Assembly (NCBI RefSeq): GCF_015351245.1
Contig: NZ_JADKSO010000006.1
Coordinates: forward strand, 21,148 to 85,147
Direction: 5' to 3'
DNA from: Rathayibacter sp. VKM Ac-2879
GTDB lineage: Bacteria; Actinomycetota; Actinomycetes; Actinomycetales; Microbacteriaceae
Length of the DNA stretch: 64,000 nucleotides
Of this stretch, positions 1 through 8,793 are shown piece after piece. Made by a program: the position numbers and the translations under genes. The notes beneath the pieces were generated by a model. It saw only the letters and a program-made list of their open reading frames with translations, had not been told where the DNA came from and searched no databases. Position 1 is the first letter of the stretch. Each line of letters starts with the position of its first letter.

Positions 1-1
1 C

Positions 2-271
2 GACACGAGCTACACGGCCATCCTCGACAGCGGGGAGGAGCAGGAGAGCATCCGTCTCGACCTCGTCGACGGATCCCCGCAGCGCACCGTCACCCGTGTC
101 GCCGACATCGACGGCGAGGAGGTCGAGGTCGTCTGGGAGTTGGAACCCGACGACGAGGGCTTCCACGTCTATCGACCCGTCCGAGTCGAGGGTCGAGACG
201 ACGACAGCGGCGAGGTGTCCGACGACACCCTGACCGAGGGCAGCGGCGCGGACGCCTACGCGGGGGAGTGA
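2..271 (+). CDS. C-terminal end of an acidic protein of unknown function (5' truncated)
   Basis: Only the last 89 codons are present, read in the frame starting at base 2 and ending at TGA 269-271. The visible part begins with DTSYTAILDSGEEQ and ends in a tail rich in Asp, Glu, Ser and Gly (ending AYAGE). Strong third-position GC and absence of stops support coding. I recognise no domain in this fragment, and the fold must lie upstream of the window. It is transcribed toward the small membrane protein gene and rpsO, but 128 non-coding bases and a promoter separate them. Confidence 0.7.
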   Translation, partial: DTSYTAILDSGEEQESIRLDLVDGSPQRTVTRVADIDGEEVEVVWELEPDDEGFHVYRPVRVEGRDDDSGEVSDDTLTEGSGADAYAGE

Positions 272-386
272 CGACCCGCGGCGTTCGCGCCACCGGGTGG
301 AGCGTCGTAGTCGCAGAATCCGCGAGGCGCTCGCCGCGCGCGGGCGCGAACGAGCCCCTCCTCGGAGGCTCACGGGAGGGACCCCC

Positions 387-392
387 TAGGGT
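387..392 (+). promoter_or_regulatory. -10 element, leaderless start of the 400-927 gene
   Basis: TAGGGT fits the actinobacterial -10 pattern TANNNT and ends 7 nt before the ATG at 400, so transcription would begin at or next to the start codon. Confidence 0.5.
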
Positions 393-399
393 ATGAGGC

Positions 400-927
400 A
401 TGAGCACGTCACCCGACGGCGCGCCCCCGCGCCAGGGTTCCTCCGCACCACGAGCAGCCGGCGCCGCACCGTCTCGGCGCTCCATCCGCCTCTCCGCCGA
501 GGCCGGAGCCCGACGGGCCGCGGGCGCCGGAGGCTCGCGCCGCGCGGGCCGCAGCACCGTGGCGACGACGACGGCCGGTTCGCTGGGGCGCCGTCACGGC
601 GCCGCACTCTCCTCGATCCTCCTCGGCCTGATCGTCATACCGATCTCGTTCTTCGCCTGGTACGCGATCATCTCGCTTGGCGCCTATCCGGGCCAGCAAG
701 CGGTCAGCGACCTGATCCTCGCCGTCGTGTATACGGCGATCGTGCATGCGCTCCTCCTCGCCGGCGTCCTTCTCGGCGCCGGTTCGATCCGCGCTCGTCG
801 CCGCTCGGGCCGGATTCCCGTCGCGGGGTGGATCGGTGTCGTCGTGAACCTGCTCGTCCTCGTCTACTGGGAGCTGCTGGTCTCGCCGTGGCTCGTCGAG
901 CTCTGGAACCGCGCCGTCGGCTCCTGA
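400..927 (+). CDS. small membrane protein of unknown function
   Basis: This 175-residue protein has a basic, Ala/Arg/Ser-rich and probably disordered N-terminus (residues 1-68). About three hydrophobic segments follow, at roughly 70-92, 98-126 and 138-160, so it is an integral membrane protein. I do not recognise a family. The ATG at 400 is preceded at 7 nt by a TAGGGT -10 element rather than a ribosome binding site, which fits a leaderless mRNA. It lies immediately upstream of rpsO, whose promoter begins at its stop codon, so the two are probably separate transcription units. Confidence 0.7.
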   Translation: MSTSPDGAPPRQGSSAPRAAGAAPSRRSIRLSAEAGARRAAGAGGSRRAGRSTVATTTAGSLGRRHGAALSSILLGLIVIPISFFAWYAIISLGAYPGQQAVSDLILAVVYTAIVHALLLAGVLLGAGSIRARRRSGRIPVAGWIGVVVNLLVLVYWELLVSPWLVELWNRAVGS

Positions 928-953
928 GTCGCCCTGCACCAGTCGCCCTGCAC
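927..953 (+). repeat. 13-bp direct repeat at the rpsO promoter
   Basis: AGTCGCCCTGCAC occurs twice (927-939 and 941-953), one base apart, giving a 14-bp period. The copies sit just upstream of the rpsO -10 element and cover the position where the -35 element should be, so they could be an operator. A short chance duplication is the alternative. Confidence 0.6.
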
Positions 954-964
954 TCTGGTAAGCT
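935..964 (+). promoter_or_regulatory. candidate rpsO promoter
   Basis: TAAGCT at 959-964 is a good -10. The best -35 candidate, TGCACC at 935-940 with an 18-bp spacer, is weak and lies inside the direct repeat. The predicted leader is about 80 nt and ends in a purine-rich ribosome binding site (GAGAGAGGGG, 1034-1044). Confidence 0.4.
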
Positions 965-1052
965 CGTCCGGTTGCCGTTCAACGGCCGCGGATCAAGAGA
1001 GCCCACGCATCAGGCGCCGGGCACCGCGCAACGAGAGAGAGGGGATCCATCT

Positions 1053-1322
1053 ATGGCACTCGAAGCAGATGTCAAGAAGGCGATCATCGAAGAGTACGCG
1101 ACCCACCCCGGTGACACCGGATCCCCCGAGGTCCAGGTAGCTGTCCTGACCCGTCGGATCAAGGACCTCACCGAGCACCTCAAGGAGCACAAGCACGACC
1201 ACCACTCGCGTCGTGGTCTGCTCCTGCTCGTGGGCCAGCGTCGCCGGCTCCTCGGTTACCTCGCGGATGTGGACATCAGCCGCTACCGCGCGTTGATCGA
1301 GCGTCTCGGTCTCCGCCGCTAG
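1053..1322 (+). CDS. rpsO: 30S ribosomal protein S15
   Basis: S15 binds 16S rRNA at the central three-way junction and helps assemble the platform of the small subunit. The 89-residue product is exactly the family length and carries the hallmark segments [11 protein letters not shown] (residues 21-31), [22 protein letters not shown] and the C-terminal LIERLGLRR. The ATG at 1053 follows a GAGAGAGGGG ribosome binding site. rpsO and pnp are often adjacent. Here a convergent block of four genes and a fifth co-directional one separate them, and rpsO has its own strong terminator. Confidence 0.98.
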   Translation: MALEADVKKAIIEEYATHPGDTGSPEVQVAVLTRRIKDLTEHLKEHKHDHHSRRGLLLLVGQRRRLLGYLADVDISRYRALIERLGLRR

Positions 1323-1372
1323 TTCCTCACCGAACCGGCGCGGGGTCTCGATGACACCGCGAACATCGTGCA

Positions 1373-1408
1373 GAACGGGCCGTTCTCCTTCGGGAGGACG
1401 GCCCGTTC
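1373..1408. terminator. strong bidirectional terminator hairpin
   Basis: A 16-bp stem (left arm 1373-1388, right arm 1393-1408, one G-U pair) is closed by a TTCG loop between C and G, the classic extra-stable cUUCGg tetraloop. It sits between rpsO (+) and the convergent gene ending at 1435 (-), so it can serve both. There is no long T tract, as is usual in high-GC actinobacteria. Confidence 0.85.
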
Positions 1409-1434
1409 GTGCGTTCTCGGAGCGCCGCGGTCGT

Positions 1435-2265
1435 TCACGGCAGGGGTGCCGGGCGCTCGACGCCTCCCCACGAGAAGCCCCGCGACGACTCGAACCAGGC
1501 TGCGGCCGCAGCCTCGCGGGAGGTGTTCACCCCGGCGCGGCTCGGTTCCTCCAGCGCCTCGGTCAGCGTCGGCAAAGCGATACGCCAGGCGGCCGCGCTG
1601 CGTACCGCCTGCGCCCAGTCCCGGCCGCACACCGGATCCGCGGCGCCGGCGGTGAGCGCTCTGGGGGACGTCACGTCCCACCCGCTCCCCGATTCGGCCA
1701 CGGCGACCGCGCAGGTCAGGGCGGCCGCGCGGAACACACGGTCGGGGCCGACGTCCGGGCCCAGCAGTTCGTCTTGCGCCGACACGATCGCCGTGAGGGC
1801 GAGCAGGATGCGCGTGGCCGCCGCGTCCGGCCGGGGGCGAATCGTCCCGTCGCCGGCCGACACCGAGGCCGACGAGCCCGGGGCGAGGAGCAACCCCGAC
1901 GACGACTGCGAGGCGTGCAGGGCGAGCAGTCCCGTCACGCCGTCCGTGCCGTTGGTGACGCCGCGGACCGAGGCGTCGCCGAGGCTCCAGACGATCGGCG
2001 TGCGGTTGTGGATCGTCAGTCGACGGTGGTCGTCGTCGATGCAGGCGATCAGGTGCCCGGCGGGCACCCCGGCTCCGCCGTCAAGGGCCGAGGAGGCGGC
2101 AAGCAGCTCGCGGGACTCGTCGCAGTTCCGGGGCGCGACCGGCTCGGGGCCGTCGGAGGCGGCGGGCGCCTCGTGGACGGCCACCGCGGCGACGGCGACC
2201 CCGGAGGCGGTCACGCTCGCGAGCGCGACGGCGGCGAGGAGGAGCGCCACGCCACGCCTGCCCAT
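1435..2265 (-). CDS. secreted protein of unknown function
   Basis: The 276-residue product starts MGRRGVALLLAAVALASVTASG, a Sec-type signal peptide with a basic n-region and a hydrophobic core up to about residue 30, with cleavage likely near the AVA motif. The mature part has a Cys-rich feel (C50-, C77- and C-terminal-area cysteines) but no family I recognise. The ATG at 2265 has a GGGAGG ribosome binding site 8 nt upstream. An in-frame GTG at 2274 overlaps that site and is less likely. It is convergent with rpsO and shares its terminator. Confidence 0.65.
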   Translation of the reverse strand: MGRRGVALLLAAVALASVTASGVAVAAVAVHEAPAASDGPEPVAPRNCDESRELLAASSALDGGAGVPAGHLIACIDDDHRRLTIHNRTPIVWSLGDASVRGVTNGTDGVTGLLALHASQSSSGLLLAPGSSASVSAGDGTIRPRPDAAATRILLALTAIVSAQDELLGPDVGPDRVFRAAALTCAVAVAESGSGWDVTSPRALTAGAADPVCGRDWAQAVRSAAAWRIALPTLTEALEEPSRAGVNTSREAAAAAWFESSRGFSWGGVERPAPLP

Positions 2266-2341
2266 CGCTGCCACCTCCCGCTCGGAGGCTAGTCCCGGGC
2301 GGCCCGGGCGGCCAACCGCTGGACGGATCGACTGCTGGGCC

Positions 2342-3220
2342 CTAGCCCGAGCGTTCCACGAGTAGCGCCGTGAGGGCCTGCACGGCCGCGGAGGGGCGTG
2401 GGGCCGTGCAGACGGAGAGCTCCCACTCCAGCCCGGGCCAGTCGAGCCCGATCGCGGTTACTCCCTCCAGCGCCTCGACGCCCGCCCGCGGCACGATCGC
2501 CGGGCCGAGACCGGACTGCACGAAGCGGGGGATGCCGGGGAGATCGGCGACTTCGGTGGCGACGCGCCTCCTGGCCCCGGCCGCGCGGAACGCGAGATCG
2601 ACACTGAGCCGGTTGCCGAAGCCGGCGGGTGTGTCGACGAACGTCAGCCCGTCGAGGTCGTGCGGCGTCGGCGCCGCGTGCGCGGCGAGCGGGTGCCCGC
2701 TCTCGACGAGGAGGACGAAGTCGCTGCGCACGAGGCGGGTCACGGCCAGCTCGCGCAGGTGCGTCGCAGGCAGGGCCAGCAAGGCGACGTCGAGCAGCCC
2801 CCGGCGCAGGTCTTCCGCGAGACCGGTGGAGCCCGTGGTCGACGTACGCAGGAGCAGGTCGACCAGCGGATGACGGGTTCGGAAGAGCCCGAGGGCGCCG
2901 GGCAGATCGACGAGATCGAGGGCCGAGAAGGTGCCCACCCGCACGCGACCGCGCAAGCCGGCGGCGTCCTCGGCCGCGAGCGAGCGCATCCGGTCGAGGC
3001 TGTCGATCGCCGAGCGTGCGGAGGGGAGCAGGGCCTCGCCGACGGTGGTGAGGGCGACGCGGCGGGTCGAGCGGGCGAACAGCGGTGAGCCGAGTTCCTG
3101 CTCGAGGGCGCGGATGGTCGCCGAGAGGGTCGACTGCACCACGAACAGGCGTGTCGCGGCGCGAGTGAAGCTGAGTTCCTCGGCCACCGCGACGAAGGCG
3201 GCCAGCTGACGGTCGTCCAT
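2342..3220 (-). CDS. LysR family transcriptional regulator
   Basis: This 292-residue regulator has the typical LysR layout. The N-terminal winged helix-turn-helix begins MDDRQLAAFVAVAEELSFTRAA and includes the recognition-helix region VVQSTLSATIRALEQELG (about residues 30-48). A periplasmic-binding-protein-like effector domain follows (about 85-290). The start at 3220 is chosen because the MDxRQLxxFVAVAEELSF beginning is typical and because GATAAT ends 6 nt upstream. An in-frame ATG at 3235 is the alternative. It is divergent from an MFS exporter that it probably regulates. The inducer cannot be read from the sequence. Confidence 0.92.
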   Translation of the reverse strand: MDDRQLAAFVAVAEELSFTRAATRLFVVQSTLSATIRALEQELGSPLFARSTRRVALTTVGEALLPSARSAIDSLDRMRSLAAEDAAGLRGRVRVGTFSALDLVDLPGALGLFRTRHPLVDLLLRTSTTGSTGLAEDLRRGLLDVALLALPATHLRELAVTRLVRSDFVLLVESGHPLAAHAAPTPHDLDGLTFVDTPAGFGNRLSVDLAFRAAGARRRVATEVADLPGIPRFVQSGLGPAIVPRAGVEALEGVTAIGLDWPGLEWELSVCTAPRPSAAVQALTALLVERSG

Positions 3221-3223
3221 GTG

Positions 3224-3248
3224 TTGATTATCCATCCAAGACGATCAA
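3224..3248. promoter_or_regulatory. inverted repeat in the LysR/MFS intergenic region
   Basis: TTGAT (3224-3228) and ATCAA (3244-3248) form a perfect 5-bp inverted repeat with a 15-bp centre, directly upstream of the LysR gene in the short divergent intergenic region. Its size and place fit a LysR-type operator, but 5-bp arms are short. Confidence 0.4.
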
Positions 3249-3302
3249 TTCCTCCGAGATCTTCCGTTGGACAGGGATGAACGGGCGGAGCACCCTGATG
3301 TC

Positions 3303-4523
3303 GTGACCCTCGCCGACCGCCTCCTCCCCGCCGCCCGCCGCCATGAGTTCTCGCACCGTCATGGCTTCTGGATCATCGCCGTCGCGTTCCTCGCCGTCAT
3401 GGCGTTCTCGACCGTCCCGACCCCGCTCTACGCGATCTATCAGCAGCGCGACGGCTTTCCCGCCGTCATCGTGACCGTGGTGTTCGCCGCCTATGCGGTC
3501 GGAGTCGTCGCGAGCCTCTTCCTCGCTGGCCACGTCAGCGACTGGCTCGGCCGCCGCCGCATCCTGCTCGCGTCGATCGTGACCGAGGTGGTGGCCGCGG
3601 TGGTGTTCCTCCTCTGGCCCGAGGTTCCCGGGCTGATCGTCGCGCGCCTGCTCACGGGTCTCGGCGTCGGAGCGCTCACGGCGACCGCCACAGCCCACCT
3701 TTCTGAGCTGAGGGCGACCGCCCACCCACACGAGGGGCCGGGCACGGCCCGCGCCGTGTCCGCGCTCGTCAACATGGGAGGACTCGCCCTCGGTCCGCTT
3801 GTCGGCGGAATCCTCGCCGTGTCCGTGCGCGAGCCGCTGGTCGTCCCCGACGCGGTGTTCCTCGTGCTGCTGGTCGTGCTCGGGTTCGGCGTCGCCCTCG
3901 TCCCCGAGACCGTCGAACGCCGCGAGATCCTGCCCGTCTACCGCCTACAGCGCCTCGCCGTGCCCGCCGCCTCCCGCGGGGTGTTCCTGTCGGCCGCCGT
4001 GGCGGCCTTCTCCGGGTTCGCCGTCTTCGGCCTGTTCACTTCGCTCGCACCCACCTTCCTCGCGGGCCGCTTCGGCGAGACCTCCCCTCTGGTCGCCGGC
4101 GCCGTCTCGTTCGGCGTCTTCGCGGCCGGAGCCGTGGCTCAGCTCGTCTCGGCGCGGCTCGCCACCGTGCAGGCGCTGCGCTGGGCCGCCCTGGCGCTCA
4201 CGGTCGGCCTGGTGCTGGTGGCCCTCGGTGCTCTGGTCGTCTCGTCGCCTGCCTTCATCGTCGGAGGAGTGCTCGCCGGGGCGGGCGTCGGGCTGCTCTT
4301 CCGCCTCGCCCTCGGAGTCGCGGGGGCACTCGCCACGGAGGAGACCCGCGGCGAAGTGCTCGCGGCGATGTTTCTGGCCGCCTACCTCGGCCTGGCCGTG
4401 CCGGTCTTGGCGATTGGGGCGGCGCTCGCGCTCGTGCCGGCCGTGCCGGTCCTCCTCGGCTTCGTCGCCGTGGTGCTGGCGCTCGTGCTGGCGGCCATCG
4501 CACGGATGCTCCGTTCGGTCTGA
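3303..4523 (+). CDS. MFS family transporter
   Basis: About 406 residues with twelve predicted membrane segments. It carries the major facilitator loop 2-3 signature as GHVSDWLGRRRILL and a GLGVGALTATATA segment in helix 4 to 5, in the place of motif C-like exporter sequences. It is most like small-molecule or drug efflux proteins of the DHA type. The substrate is unknown. I prefer GTG 3303, which has a GGCGGAG sequence upstream. A TTG at 3267 would add 12 poorly hydrophobic residues. It is divergent from the LysR gene, which suggests substrate-responsive control. Confidence 0.88.
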   Translation: MTLADRLLPAARRHEFSHRHGFWIIAVAFLAVMAFSTVPTPLYAIYQQRDGFPAVIVTVVFAAYAVGVVASLFLAGHVSDWLGRRRILLASIVTEVVAAVVFLLWPEVPGLIVARLLTGLGVGALTATATAHLSELRATAHPHEGPGTARAVSALVNMGGLALGPLVGGILAVSVREPLVVPDAVFLVLLVVLGFGVALVPETVERREILPVYRLQRLAVPAASRGVFLSAAVAAFSGFAVFGLFTSLAPTFLAGRFGETSPLVAGAVSFGVFAAGAVAQLVSARLATVQALRWAALALTVGLVLVALGALVVSSPAFIVGGVLAGAGVGLLFRLALGVAGALATEETRGEVLAAMFLAAYLGLAVPVLAIGAALALVPAVPVLLGFVAVVLALVLAAIARMLRSV

Positions 4524-4550
4524 TCGACGCGCGGATCGGTCCCTCCGCCC

Positions 4551-4556
4551 CACAAT
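4551..4556 (+). promoter_or_regulatory. -10 element, leaderless start of the 4563 gene
   Basis: CACAAT ends 6 nt before the ATG at 4563. It matches TANNNT except at the first base, and the spacing is that of the leaderless promoters elsewhere in the window. Confidence 0.4.
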
Positions 4557-4562
4557 GGACGG

Positions 4563-5003
4563 ATGAGGCTCTTCCCGTTCGGACGCCACGACGTGAACCC
4601 CCTGCCGCGCAACGATCGCGGCTCGGGCGCTCTCGATGACTACGACTACGAGCTGCGGCCCCGGGCGCGCCGAGGCGACACGCTGCTCGGCCTCGCCGAC
4701 TCGCTTCCGCGCCAGGAGGAGCTCGCACGCGTCCTCGCACTCGCCGGCGAGGACGTCAGCGCGGTCGTCCCGCGCCGCACGCTCGAGGAGGAGCGTGTCG
4801 ACGCGCCGATGCCCGTCCGGCTCTTCGCGAACCAGCGGCCCTCCGACGTCGTGGGCTTCGTGCCCCGCGGGCTCGAGAACGTCGTCGATGCCGCACTCGC
4901 GCGCCTGGCCGAGGCCGGCAAACCGGCGCGCATCCCGGCCCGCATCGCCACCACGAAGGGCGGCCTGCGCGTCACGCTGCTGATGCACGAGACGCGGGGG
5001 TGA
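4563..5003 (+). CDS. small conserved cytosolic protein, possibly HIRAN-like
   Basis: The 146-residue product has no signal peptide or membrane segment. Its C-terminal half (about residues 82-143) reads VRLFANQRPSDVVGFVPRGLEN and then RIATTKGGLRVTLLM. A 'vGyvPrgl...' turn followed by a basic strand is reminiscent of HIRAN domains, which bind DNA ends. This is a weak resemblance and no function should be taken from it. The gene stands alone between the MFS gene and the pnp promoter and appears to be leaderless. Confidence 0.65.
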   Translation: MRLFPFGRHDVNPLPRNDRGSGALDDYDYELRPRARRGDTLLGLADSLPRQEELARVLALAGEDVSAVVPRRTLEEERVDAPMPVRLFANQRPSDVVGFVPRGLENVVDAALARLAEAGKPARIPARIATTKGGLRVTLLMHETRG

Positions 5004-5060
5004 GCCGGCGACGTTCGGTCGCGCGGTCCGGCAGGGCCCGTCCTCGGCGGCTGCCCGTCC

Positions 5061-5089
5061 TGGAGGATCCACACCCGGACTGATAGCAT
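5061..5089 (+). promoter_or_regulatory. candidate pnp promoter
   Basis: TAGCAT at 5084-5089 is a good -10. The -35 position (TGGAGG, 5061-5066, 17-bp spacer) is weak. It would give a leader of about 290 nt. Confidence 0.4.
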
Positions 5090-5095
5090 GAGCCG

Positions 5096-5382
5096 GTTCC
5101 GAACTCGAAAGCGACCGCCGGTCGCCCCCGGGTTCGAACCACGGAGCAGGCTGGCAGGAAGCTGGTCCTCGGTGGTGGAGTCCCGGATCACGGGTGCGGC
5201 GGCGTCGCATCGGAGGCAGACCCGGAGCCCTTCTACTGGTGGCCAGCACGAACGCCCTCCACACGACGGCACGGCGCGAAGCCCTGCCGTGGGATCGTCT
5301 CGGTTCCTGACCGGACAGCTGCTCCGACGAACGCCGGTGCCCAGAAGGGGTGCCGCTGCAGACGTTAAAGGAGACAGACCTC
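5096..5382 (+). ncRNA. structured pnp 5' leader (Actino-pnp position)
   Basis: The 379-base gap between the 4563 gene and pnp holds a promoter and this leader, and no open reading frame I can support. Stem-loops visible are GCGACC-GCC-GGTCGC (5111-5125), CCCG/CGGG (5182-5185 with 5191-5194) and CACGGC/GCCGTG (5270-5275 with 5286-5291). Long leaders of pnp are autoregulatory in enterobacteria through RNase III and PNPase. A conserved Actino-pnp RNA class has been described in front of actinobacterial pnp genes. Assignment here rests on position and hairpins, not on an alignment. Confidence 0.55.
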
Positions 5383-7650
5383 TTGGAAGGTCCTGAAATC
5401 ACATTCGCCGAAGCCGTTCTCGACAACGGTTCGTACGGCACCCGCACCGTCCGCTTCGAGACCGGCCGCCTCGCGCAGCAGGCTCAGGGAGCCGTCGCCG
5501 CGTACCTCGACGAGGACACCATGCTCCTCTCGGCCACGTCGGCGTCGAAGAACCCGAAGGACAACTTCGACTTCTTCCCGCTGACCGTCGACGTCGAGGA
5601 GCGCTCGTACGCGGCAGGCAAGATCCCCGGCTCGTTCTTCCGCCGTGAGGGCCGTCCCTCCACCGAGGCGATCCTCGTCTGCCGTCTGATCGACCGGCCG
5701 CTGCGCCCCTCGTTCGTCGAGGGCCTGCGCAACGAGGTCCAGATCGTCATCACGGTCCTCAGCATCGCGCCGGACGAGTTCTACGACGCCCTCGCGATCA
5801 ACGCCGCGAGCGCCTCCACCCAGATCTCTGGCCTGCCCTTCTCCGGTCCGATCGCCGGCGTGCGCCTCGCGCTCCTGTCCGACGGCTCGGGCAACGACCA
5901 GTGGGTCGCCTTCCCCAAGGCCTCGCAGCTCGAGAACGCCGTCTTCGACCTCACGGTCGCGGGCCGCGTCGTCACGAACGAGGACGGCTCCTCCGACGTC
6001 GCCATCATGATGGTCGAGGCCGAGGCCACCGAGTCCTCCTGGAACCTCATCAAGGCGGGTGCGACCAAGCCCAACGAGGACGTCGTCGCCGAGGGCCTCG
6101 AGGCCGCGAAGCCTTTCCTCCGTGCTCTCGTCGAGGCGCAGGCGAAGCTCGCGTCCTCCACCGCGAAGCCGGTCAAGGACTACCCGGTCTTCCTGCCCTA
6201 CGCGCAGGAGACCTACGACAACGTCGCTGAGCTCAGCTACGACGAGCTCGTCCGCGTCTACCAGATCGCCGACAAGGTCGAGCGACAGGATGCCGACGAC
6301 GCCCTCAAGGCGAAGGTCAAGGAGCAGATCGCCGAGCGCATCGCGTCCGGTCAGCTCTCGGCCGAGGCCTACAACCAGGTCGGAGCGGCATACAAGTCCG
6401 TCACGAAGGTGGTCGTCCGCGGCCGCATCCTCCGCGACGGCGTCCGCATCGACGGCCGCGGCCTGGCCGACATCCGTCCGCTCGACGCCGAGGTGCAGGT
6501 CATCCCGCGCGTTCACGGCTCGGCGATCTTCCAGCGCGGCGAGACCCAGATCCTGGGCGTCACCACGCTGAACATGCTCAAGATGGAGCAGCAGATCGAC
6601 TCGTTGTCGCCCGTCACGAAAAAGCGCTACCTGCACCACTACAACTTCCCGCCCTACTCGACCGGTGAGACCGGCCGTGTCGGCTCGCCGAAGCGTCGCG
6701 AGATCGGGCACGGCTTCCTCGCCGAGCGCGCCCTCGTGCCGGTGCTGCCGAGCCGCGAGGAGTTCCCCTACGCCATCCGCCAGGTCTCCGAGGCTCTGAG
6801 CTCGAACGGCTCGACGTCGATGGGCTCGGTCTGCGCGTCGACCCTGTCGCTCCTCAACGCCGGAGTGCCACTGCGCGCGCCTGTCGCGGGCATCGCGATG
6901 GGTCTCGTGTCCGACGTCGTCGACGGTCAGACCCGCTATGCGGCGCTGACCGACATCCTGGGCGCGGAGGACGCGCTCGGCGACATGGACTTCAAGGTCG
7001 CCGGCACCTCCGAGTTCGTCACGGCCATCCAGCTCGACACGAAGCTCGACGGCATCCCGTCGTCCGTCCTCGATGCCGCGCTCAAGCAGGCCAAGGACGC
7101 CCGCACCACGATCCTCGCGGTGCTCACGGCGGCCATCGACCAGCCCGACGAGATGGCCCCGACCGCTCCCCGCGTGATCTCGGTGCAGATCCCCGTCGAC
7201 AAGATCGGCGAGCTGATCGGCCCCAAGGGCAAGACGATCAACGCGATGCAGGACGAGACCGGCGCCGACATCTCCATCGAGGAGGACGGCACCGTCTACA
7301 TCGGCGCCGTCGACGGACCGTCGGCCGAGGCTGCTCGCGCCCAGGTCAACGCCATCGCGAACCCGACCAACCCCGAGGTCGGCGAGCAGTTCCTCGGGAC
7401 CGTCGTCAAGCTCGCGACCTTCGGCGCGTTCGTCTCGCTCCTGCCCGGTAAGGACGGACTGCTGCACATCAGCGAGGTCCGCAAGCTCGCCGGTGGCAAG
7501 CGCGTCGAGAACGTCGAGGACGTCCTCGGGGTCGGCCAGAAGCTCCTCGTGCAGATCACCAAGATCGACGACCGCGGCAAGCTGTCCCTCGCGCCCGTCG
7601 TGGCCGAGGAGGCCGCCGAGGCTCTCGTCGAGGTGCCTGCCGAGAGCTGA
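5383..7650 (+). CDS. pnp: polyribonucleotide nucleotidyltransferase (PNPase)
   Basis: PNPase degrades RNA 3' to 5' with phosphate and can add 3' tails. It works as a trimer. The 755-residue protein has the full layout: RNase PH domain 1 (about 15-145), alpha-helical linker, RNase PH domain 2 (about 330-560, with [14 protein letters not shown]), a KH domain (about 600-660, [25 protein letters not shown]) and an S1 domain (about 670-740). The start is TTG 5383 ([16 protein letters not shown]), 9 nt after AAAGGAGA. An upstream in-frame GTG at 5350 lies before this ribosome binding site. A terminator follows at 7669. Confidence 0.98.
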   Translation: MEGPEITFAEAVLDNGSYGTRTVRFETGRLAQQAQGAVAAYLDEDTMLLSATSASKNPKDNFDFFPLTVDVEERSYAAGKIPGSFFRREGRPSTEAILVCRLIDRPLRPSFVEGLRNEVQIVITVLSIAPDEFYDALAINAASASTQISGLPFSGPIAGVRLALLSDGSGNDQWVAFPKASQLENAVFDLTVAGRVVTNEDGSSDVAIMMVEAEATESSWNLIKAGATKPNEDVVAEGLEAAKPFLRALVEAQAKLASSTAKPVKDYPVFLPYAQETYDNVAELSYDELVRVYQIADKVERQDADDALKAKVKEQIAERIASGQLSAEAYNQVGAAYKSVTKVVVRGRILRDGVRIDGRGLADIRPLDAEVQVIPRVHGSAIFQRGETQILGVTTLNMLKMEQQIDSLSPVTKKRYLHHYNFPPYSTGETGRVGSPKRREIGHGFLAERALVPVLPSREEFPYAIRQVSEALSSNGSTSMGSVCASTLSLLNAGVPLRAPVAGIAMGLVSDVVDGQTRYAALTDILGAEDALGDMDFKVAGTSEFVTAIQLDTKLDGIPSSVLDAALKQAKDARTTILAVLTAAIDQPDEMAPTAPRVISVQIPVDKIGELIGPKGKTINAMQDETGADISIEEDGTVYIGAVDGPSAEAARAQVNAIANPTNPEVGEQFLGTVVKLATFGAFVSLLPGKDGLLHISEVRKLAGGKRVENVEDVLGVGQKLLVQITKIDDRGKLSLAPVVAEEAAEALVEVPAES

Positions 7651-7668
7651 TCCCTCCCGCACGACCCT

Positions 7669-7701
7669 GACGCCCGTCCCGCCTCCGGTGGGGCGGGCGT
7701 C
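7669..7701 (+). terminator. pnp terminator
   Basis: A 12-bp GC-rich stem (7669-7680 with 7690-7701, one G-U pair) and a 9-nt loop lie 18 nt after the pnp stop. Confidence 0.8.
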
Positions 7702-7788
7702 CGTCGTCTCCCGAAGGACGCGTCTCGGCGCGACGATGGGGTACGGTGGCGAGACCGTGCCGCCGCACCGCCCCGACCGGAGGATTCC

Positions 7789-8766
7789 GTGACCGACCCG
7801 ACGCCCCTGGCCCTCGAGCCGGAGACGCACCCCGAGCCCGTCCTCGCCCCCGCGGCACGGCTGCTCGGCTGCACGGGAGTTCCCGTGCACCCGCTCGCCC
7901 TCGACGGCTCGGTCTTCGGCTGGGCCGCGGGCATCGACGACACCACGGAGCTGCTCGACGCGTTCACGCGCCTCGGCGGCACTCTGATCTCGACGGCCGA
8001 CCACTACGCGACCGGTCGCAGCGAGTACATGATCGGCCGCTGGTTCGAGGCCAGCGGGCGTCGTGAGGAGATGCTGCTGGCGACGAAGGTCGGCCGCCAC
8101 CCCGACGCCTTCGGCCTCGCCCCCGAGGATGTGCGCGTCGCCATCGAGGGCAGCCTCGAACGTCTCGGCACCCGAATCGATCTGCTTTCCTTCGACAGCG
8201 AAGATCCCGAGATCCCGATCGCCGAGAGCCTGGCCGCAGCGGCCCCTTTCGTCGCCGACGGCTCGGTCCGCGCACTCGGCGCGGCACACTTCAGCGCCGC
8301 GGCGCTCGTCGAGGCGCAGGAGGCTGCCCTGTCGCTCGGGCTGCCCGGCTTCTCGGCCGTGGTCGCCGAGTACAACCTGATGGAGCGTAAGGACTATGAG
8401 GCGGAGGTGGCCCCGGAGGTGGTGCGCCAGGGCCTCGGGACCCTCGCGCGTCTGCCTCTTGCGAGCGGCTATCTGACGGGCAGCATGAGGCACCGCTCGG
8501 ACGAGCCCGCGTCGGTCCTGTTCGAGGCGGGCCTGGACTACGTCGGTCGCCACGGTAACCGCGTGTTGGCGGCGCTCGACGAGATCGCGCAGGCACACGG
8601 CACCGAGCCGGGAGTCGTCGCCCTCGCGTGGGTGCTCTCGCATCAGGAGGTGTCGGCCGCGATCGTGCGCGCCCGCGACGCCGCCGAGCTCGAGACCCTG
8701 TTCGCGGCAGGCGCGCTGCCGCTCACCCGCAGCGAGATCGCCCAGCTCGACCGCGCCTCGGCCTGA
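7789..8766 (+). CDS. aldo/keto reductase-fold protein with altered catalytic tetrad
   Basis: The 325-residue protein aligns by eye with aldo/keto reductases (TIM barrel, NADPH-dependent): TADHYATGRSEYMIGRW, LLATKVG, RLGTRIDLLSFDSEDP and YNLMERKDYE. The Tyr (Y73) and Lys (K100) of the usual Asp-Tyr-Lys-His tetrad are kept. The Asp position is Ser (S68) and the His position is Asp (D136). It may therefore be an inactive or re-purposed reductase. The GTG at 7789 follows GGAGGA. TACGGT at 7742-7747 may be its -10. A related, more degenerate copy lies at 10674-11693. Confidence 0.85.
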   Translation: MTDPTPLALEPETHPEPVLAPAARLLGCTGVPVHPLALDGSVFGWAAGIDDTTELLDAFTRLGGTLISTADHYATGRSEYMIGRWFEASGRREEMLLATKVGRHPDAFGLAPEDVRVAIEGSLERLGTRIDLLSFDSEDPEIPIAESLAAAAPFVADGSVRALGAAHFSAAALVEAQEAALSLGLPGFSAVVAEYNLMERKDYEAEVAPEVVRQGLGTLARLPLASGYLTGSMRHRSDEPASVLFEAGLDYVGRHGNRVLAALDEIAQAHGTEPGVVALAWVLSHQEVSAAIVRARDAAELETLFAAGALPLTRSEIAQLDRASA

Positions 8767-8793
8767 GCGGCGCCGCGGGCTCGGCCGCCCTCG

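Noticed and set aside
5131-5142. tRNA T-arm-like GGGTTCGAACC in the pnp leader
   Set aside because: There is no acceptor stem, anticodon arm or CCA-proximal pairing around it, so it is a chance palindrome in the leader.
5365-8643. 1092-codon open frame on the minus strand opposite pnp and the first aldo/keto reductase-like gene
   Set aside because: It is a codon-bias shadow. Both plus-strand genes have clear homology, and the antisense product is low-complexity and matches nothing.
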